Part shown: piece by piece, positions 58,787 to 64,000 of the stretch
Numbering within the stretch: position 1 is the first letter of the stretch
Layout: each line of letters starts with the position of its first letter
From: an uncultured Bacteroidia bacterium
GTDB taxonomy: Bacteria > Bacteroidota > Bacteroidia > Bacteroidales > Prolixibacteraceae
Assembly: GCA_903923905.1 (NCBI GenBank)
Contig: CAIXZH010000116.1
Location: 1-64,000, forward strand
Reading direction: 5' to 3'
DNA length: 64,000 bases
Notes under the pieces: generated by a model
The model's input: only the letters and a program-made list of their open reading frames with translations
Told to the model about the DNA's origin: nothing
The model's database searches: none
Made by a program: the position numbers and the translations under genes

Positions 58787-59986
58787 ATGACTGAACATTT
58801 ACAAAACCTATACGAAGTTCTATCCAAAGTGGAAGGATATGTTTATCCTAACGAGATTGAACTAAACTGGAGTATCCTTATTGTACTCTATCCTTACATT
58901 ACCGGGTTGGTTGCAGGTGCATTTATACTCGCCTCGCTGGAGCGTATCTTCAAGGTCCGGATTCTTAAACCAACCTATGGTATTGCACTTCTGACCGCAT
59001 TTTCGTTTATGCTGGTTGCAACCATGCCATTAGTGAGTCACCTTGGTAAACCGTTACGGGCCTACGAAATCATGATCACGCCTCATTCGAGTTCCGCGAT
59101 GGCGATCTTTGGCTTTGTCTATCTGTGGTACCTCATGGTCGTCCTCTTCCTGGAAATCTGGTTTGATTACCGTCGTGATATGGTGATCTGGGCCAATGGA
59201 ACAACCGGGTTCAAACGATTTTTGTACAAACTCCTTTCGCTCTGGACTACTGATATTTCCCCCAAAGCGGTTGCACTCGATGACCGGATCGGGTATATTG
59301 TTACCGTGATTGGGGTTCCCTCCGCATTTTTGCTCCACGGATATGTCGGATTTATTTTTGGTTCGATAAAGGCAAATCCTTGGTGGTCAACAGTATTGAT
59401 GCCTGTGATCTTCCTCTTCTCGGCCATGGTATCGGGAATCGCCCTGGTCATGCTGATCTACATCGTTTTAAGCAAGATCAGAAAGCAAATCGTTGATATG
59501 GATTGCCTCGATACCATCGCCAAGTACCTGTTTTATATCCTGATTATTGATTTTACCCTCGAAGGATTAGACCAGATTCACCGGATTTATGTGGCGGAAG
59601 AATCATTTGAGGCATTGCATAAACTGGTATTTGGAAAACTTTTTTATTCCCTGTTCATCTATCAGGGATTAATGGGTACAATTGTCCCCCTGCTGACCCT
59701 GGGAACTCTTCAGTTTTACAAGCCAAAGGCAAAGATAAGAAGGGCCATTTATCTGATTCTCCCGGTACTTGTTTTAATGGGAATCTTCTTTATGCGTTGG
59801 AATGTAGTTATCGGAGGACAGCTGTTTTCTAAAAGCTTTTATGGCTATACCACCTTTAAAACCGGACTTATTGGGACTGAAGGATATTTGATGGCTGCCA
59901 CCTGGCTTATCGTTCCGTTTCTGATTTTATCTTTTCTCCTTTGGCTTTTGCCACCCTGGAAAAAAATCGAAACAAGTCATGAATAG
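58787..59986 (+). CDS. NrfD/PsrC-like integral membrane quinol-interacting subunit
   Basis: Multi-TM 399 aa; 'NWSILIVLYPYITGLVAGAFILASLERIFKV', 'PLVSHLGKPLRAYEIMITPHSSSAMAIFGFVYLWYLMVV', 'MRWNVVIGGQLFSKSFYGYTTF'. Confidence 0.9.
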   Translation: MTEHLQNLYEVLSKVEGYVYPNEIELNWSILIVLYPYITGLVAGAFILASLERIFKVRILKPTYGIALLTAFSFMLVATMPLVSHLGKPLRAYEIMITPHSSSAMAIFGFVYLWYLMVVLFLEIWFDYRRDMVIWANGTTGFKRFLYKLLSLWTTDISPKAVALDDRIGYIVTVIGVPSAFLLHGYVGFIFGSIKANPWWSTVLMPVIFLFSAMVSGIALVMLIYIVLSKIRKQIVDMDCLDTIAKYLFYILIIDFTLEGLDQIHRIYVAEESFEALHKLVFGKLFYSLFIYQGLMGTIVPLLTLGTLQFYKPKAKIRRAIYLILPVLVLMGIFFMRWNVVIGGQLFSKSFYGYTTFKTGLIGTEGYLMAATWLIVPFLILSFLLWLLPPWKKIETSHE

Positions 59987-59998
59987 GAGGAGCGAAAT

Positions 59999-61660
59999 AT
60001 GGATCGTATCCATTTAAATCAGGAAGATATCCAAAAAATCCTGATCCGTTTAGATGTGCTTGAAGACCGGATTGCCTCCCTGGAAGCGGAACGGGATCAA
60101 TTCAAACAGGTTCAGGGTAATGGGGAACAGGCAACGGAGGAGTCTGAGGAGGAATTTTCGGACGTGAATATCTCGATAAGCTCCTTGTTTGAAACCAAGC
60201 TTGGTGAATATGGTTTGGCCTGGCTGGGAAACATCGTGCTGTTTTTTGCCATCGCCTTCCTGTGGCAATATTTTAACGATCAGGGGAAATCGTTTGTTTC
60301 CCTGGTAGTTGGACTGGTAAGTGTTGGCTCGGTCTTCATCTTGTCCCGCCTCGCCCGGAAGAGCTTTGCCTATCTTTCTGAAATTTTCAGGCTTTTTGGG
60401 GTTTTTATTTTATATTTTATTCTGCTCAGACTGCATTTCTATACGAATAATCCTTTGGTAACCAGTGGAATATTGGCTGTTTCGTTATTGCTGATTGTGA
60501 TTGGGGTACTTTACTATGAGGCTGTTCATAAAGGGTCTCCTGTTTTGGTGGGAATAGCTTCAACGCTGGCTGTAATCACCGCTTTTGTTTGCAATTCCAC
60601 TCAGCCGTTCTTCCTGATTTCACTGGCAGGTTCAGCATTAGTTGTCTTTTTCTTTTGGAAATACAACTGGTGGAAGCCGATGGTCTATGTTTTGTGTCTC
60701 ACTTATTTTACCTGCCTGGTCTGGTTGTTGAAGAGTCACACTCCCGTGGCTAAAGCGGGTGAGGATTTGACCTTTCACTTTGCATTTGCCTATGTTTCAA
60801 TAATAACCGCAGTTTATTCGCTAGTTGCCTTCCGGAAAAAGAATCCATTATTTCCTGAATCTTCAATACTCACTACAATCCTTCTTTCCGGGATGGGCTA
60901 TTCCGTTTTAATCCTGGTTTTGGTTTTATCACATTTTCCTAAGGCCTATATCCCATTTTTTACCATTATTTCGGTTTATAGCATTGGCTATTCGATTATG
61001 CTAAAGCTCTATTCGGAGTGGAAATACTCCCCGGCACTTTATGCCTTATTTGGATTCTTTGCCATAAGTGTGACCATCAACGGGATCTACCATATCCCCG
61101 ATTCCTTTATGCTTCTGATCTGCCAGAGTTTTTTGGTGCTGGTGCTGGCGCTCTGGTACCGGTCGCATATTATTACACTTATAAATACTTTTCTGCTCAT
61201 CTTTCTGGCGATAGGTTACTATAATCTTTCAGGTGAACTAAACTCAGTCAATTTTTCTATTTCGGCCGTAGCTTTCCTATCCGCCAGGCTGATTAACTGG
61301 CAAAAGGAGCGGTTAAATATCAAGACTGACTTTATACGGAATATTTACCTTGTTATCCTCTTCTTTTCATTGCTTTACGCGACCTTCAAAGGATTGCCCG
61401 GACAGTATATCACGGTTACCTGGTTGCTGATTTCAGGGGTTTATTTTGTATTAAGTATCCTGATCCGGAGCATTAAGTACCGGTGGATGGGGATGGCTAA
61501 TCTGATCGTTTCGGCATTCTATCTTTTTCTGGTAGATATGGCCAAGACCGATCTTATTTTCAGAATCCTTGCATTTCTTGCTTTTGCAATTATTTCTATT
61601 GGGATTTCGACCTTTTATGTAAAAAAATTCAAAAAGAGGGATGCAGGTCCGGAAGAATGA
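59999..61660 (+). CDS. Polytopic membrane protein (DUF2339-like) with N-terminal coiled coil
   Basis: 553 aa; 'ILIRLDVLEDRIASLEAERDQF' then many TM segments; 13 nt after the NrfD-like gene. Confidence 0.75.
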   Translation: MDRIHLNQEDIQKILIRLDVLEDRIASLEAERDQFKQVQGNGEQATEESEEEFSDVNISISSLFETKLGEYGLAWLGNIVLFFAIAFLWQYFNDQGKSFVSLVVGLVSVGSVFILSRLARKSFAYLSEIFRLFGVFILYFILLRLHFYTNNPLVTSGILAVSLLLIVIGVLYYEAVHKGSPVLVGIASTLAVITAFVCNSTQPFFLISLAGSALVVFFFWKYNWWKPMVYVLCLTYFTCLVWLLKSHTPVAKAGEDLTFHFAFAYVSIITAVYSLVAFRKKNPLFPESSILTTILLSGMGYSVLILVLVLSHFPKAYIPFFTIISVYSIGYSIMLKLYSEWKYSPALYALFGFFAISVTINGIYHIPDSFMLLICQSFLVLVLALWYRSHIITLINTFLLIFLAIGYYNLSGELNSVNFSISAVAFLSARLINWQKERLNIKTDFIRNIYLVILFFSLLYATFKGLPGQYITVTWLLISGVYFVLSILIRSIKYRWMGMANLIVSAFYLFLVDMAKTDLIFRILAFLAFAIISIGISTFYVKKFKKRDAGPEE

Positions 61661-61951
61661 TAAAAAATAATTTACCTCTTTTGCCTGTAGGGCATAAATC
61701 TCAATAGAATAGCAAACCAACGAATAACCTTTGTCAGTTAGGACATTAACAGGTAATTGGTTAATTCCTAAGGGAAATTTGTTTTCAGTATTTTTCTTTT
61801 CTATTGATTTTTATCTCTTACGGAGAAATTTAACCAGTTAAGATGTTACGGTACACGGTACCTGATTCAACTGTATTTTCACTCCTGTTCTACAAACAGA
61901 AACGGTGCTCTGCACCTCAGAGTATTTAGTGCAATAAATTAGTCTTACTCC

Positions 61952-64000
61952 TTACAATCCCATTTTGGCCCTGAATTTCATGTTTCCGCGTGGTTTGTTC
62001 CATTTAATAGAATTCATGTTTTCGGTTACAGTTGCCCCGGATGCCGGATTGACCGATTTTACCTTAAGATCTTCGGGCAGCCGGATATGCATTTCAACCC
62101 ATTTCGGCGGAAATTTATTATCCAGGATTATTTTTCCGGTGACTGCAGATGTGGCTGAATCATAGCACAATTCATAGGAAATAATTCCAAAATGTGTGGA
62201 GGCATCCTGAATGCCGACCAGCTTTCCCGAGCCCAGCCAATCGGGGTCAGTACCCAAAGCAAGGTCAAGCCCGTCCCCGTTTTCGAGCACAAGCATGTCC
62301 CGGATAGCCCTGACAACTGCCACGGGTGTCCAGAGATGCTGACGGTCACCCGAACATTTGGTGGTTCCGGGTTCCTGTCCGCGTTCCTCGCACCAGGTAT
62401 AGAGTGGTGTGGCGTGGTTGAGCGTCGAATAAAGATACTTAGCGGCTGCATTTCCATTTCCCCGGGCCAGATGGGTTTCGGCCACATTGTCGAGGGTGAT
62501 TGCCACCCAGGCACCATCAACCATCCATCCGGTATGAATTGGCTGACCCCCTTTGCTGATATTGGCTTCTATCTTATGGAGAGTGCCTGTGACCAATTCG
62601 TGACCGGCGGGAACCAATCCGCAGGGTGTCACGATATTCAGCGCCCCCCAGCAACTGCCGGTTTTCTTGCCCGGAACCCCCGGAATCCACCGGTAATCCG
62701 CTTCCCTGATCGCCCCTTTATCGAGTGCGGTCATCAGGTCATTGAAGGCTGTTTGAAAGATTTTTTTGAGTTCGGAGAGGTCATTTGTTTTGCCGAGAAT
62801 TTCAGCGGCTTCGAGGGTGCACCGATCGGCGTATACTGACCAGATATTATGTGGGAAAAATACCCCGTAGTTGTCATCGTCGTTCATCAACCCGCAATCG
62901 CCAAATCCTCTTGGCATTAGGCCATACGTTGCTAAACTCCGGTTCTCCTCCAGCCTTGTCCTTTCACGCTGGCTTTCCTGCCACCGCGAGCTTGAAATCA
63001 TATGCGGATAAACCCCGGAGAGCCAGGCAATATCTCTGGTATTCCGGTAGTGTTCCATAACTGCCCACGACTTGAAACCCGCAGCGGCCCAGAACGTGTG
63101 GCACCATCCTCTCCGGTCTGCCCAGCAACCATCCGACTCCTGCATCTTAATGGAAATGGCTGATTCCTGAGCAGCCTCTTTATACAATCCATTTTGATCC
63201 AAAGCCACAGCGACGATAAGCGGTTCACCCGAATTGCCGGTTCGGTAAACCTCTGTGCCCGGTACCCCAATAATATTTCCATCGGCCAATGGCTCACGCA
63301 TAATAAACAGGTCTGCCAAACAGGCCAGGTAGCCATTGGATACCCCTTTGTCGGGAATGGTCAGCTTTGAAGCCCGTTTCAACAAATTATCCCACTCCAG
63401 TTTCCCGGAATCTATCTCTTCCTGCCAGTTTCGTCTACGCAATGACTGGAGATCCGCTCCATAGCCGTGGTATGGCCGGATAAGCCATCCCCGGCGGGTT
63501 TCCCCGGGGTTCAGATTCCAAACCATAATCATTTTTTTAGGTCCCGGAGGCAGATGGTCGGATTGCATGGAATAAGAATCAGCACCCAATCCCAGAATTA
63601 AGATGCGGTCCGCTCTGTCGTTCCATCCGGCTAAGATATGGTCTCCCACATTCCAATTCGGGTCTATCCAGGCGGGGTTCTCTCCCCAGCTGCCCGAATC
63701 ACACCGGAACGCATACTGATGGGCAAGGAGATCGGAATTTGTGAGCGTGATCCGAATGATCGCTGCAGTTATACCCCCGAGAACTTCCAGTTTTACCACT
63801 CCTGAATGATCTTCATAAATGTTTTCCAAACCCGGAAGAACCTCCTCAAAACGTGTCCATCGGCTGGTTGAAAAAGGCTTTCCATCGATTTCGGGCGTAA
63901 GCTGAATATTCCATAAGGTAGGTGGAGTCCGGAAGGCGAGGGGCGGGTAATTGGACATCGCCAGGCTGTCATAGGTCCATGATATTTTCAGAGTGCCAGG
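61952..64000 (-). CDS. Six-hairpin-type glycoside hydrolase-like protein, N-terminus beyond window
   Basis: 668 aa listed from Met at 63958 but the frame stays open to 64000 ('PGTLKISWTYDSLAMSNYPPLAF'); 'FGDCGLMNDDDNYGVFFPHNIWSVYADRCTLEAAEILG', 'TGWMVDGAWVAITLDNVAETHLARG'. Confidence 0.75.
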   Translation of the reverse strand, partial: PGTLKISWTYDSLAMSNYPPLAFRTPPTLWNIQLTPEIDGKPFSTSRWTRFEEVLPGLENIYEDHSGVVKLEVLGGITAAIIRITLTNSDLLAHQYAFRCDSGSWGENPAWIDPNWNVGDHILAGWNDRADRILILGLGADSYSMQSDHLPPGPKKMIMVWNLNPGETRRGWLIRPYHGYGADLQSLRRRNWQEEIDSGKLEWDNLLKRASKLTIPDKGVSNGYLACLADLFIMREPLADGNIIGVPGTEVYRTGNSGEPLIVAVALDQNGLYKEAAQESAISIKMQESDGCWADRRGWCHTFWAAAGFKSWAVMEHYRNTRDIAWLSGVYPHMISSSRWQESQRERTRLEENRSLATYGLMPRGFGDCGLMNDDDNYGVFFPHNIWSVYADRCTLEAAEILGKTNDLSELKKIFQTAFNDLMTALDKGAIREADYRWIPGVPGKKTGSCWGALNIVTPCGLVPAGHELVTGTLHKIEANISKGGQPIHTGWMVDGAWVAITLDNVAETHLARGNGNAAAKYLYSTLNHATPLYTWCEERGQEPGTTKCSGDRQHLWTPVAVVRAIRDMLVLENGDGLDLALGTDPDWLGSGKLVGIQDASTHFGIISYELCYDSATSAVTGKIILDNKFPPKWVEMHIRLPEDLKVKSVNPASGATVTENMNSIKWNKPRGNMKFRAKMGL

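Overview
This 64-kb window is chromosomal DNA from a Bacteroidota (Bacteroidales/Marinilabiliales-like) genome. It contains housekeeping genes: an IMPDH-family protein, amt, mscL, a SurA/PpiD-like PPIase, lptC, coaX, nadC, nadB and tRNA-Val(TAC). It also holds a large amount of glycan and sugar metabolism: two GH29 fucosidases, a fucose-oxidation-like cluster, GH3 with PA14, a LacI regulator, GH38, an AGE epimerase, a CBM9-like protein and a six-hairpin glycosidase. Other modules are a NamZ / SSS symporter / NagZ-AmiE peptidoglycan-recycling locus, an orphan CheB-CheR-PAS protein with a PAS kinase, a flavin reductase-rubredoxin fusion, and a tetraheme cytochrome / FeS / NrfD electron-transfer operon. 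No SusC/SusD pair, CRISPR array or prophage is visible. The observations most worth follow-up are: (1) an MtaA/CmuA-like UroD-superfamily methyltransferase inside an alpha-mannosidase/epimerase operon; (2) an S23/bAvd-like four-helix-bundle gene with an ochre codon, bracketed by 15-bp direct repeats and a strictly 7-bp-phased array, inserted in that same operon; (3) a ~65-nt element shared by two distant CAZyme/oxidoreductase leaders; (4) an interleaved (pseudoknot-like) pair of 8-bp complementarities in a 5' leader; (5) several single-lesion pseudogenes (cupin lipoprotein, sugar mutarotase, S23, ISL3 transposase); and (6) a stand-alone LOTUS-like mini-protein. Family names come from motif recognition by eye; no database search was run.
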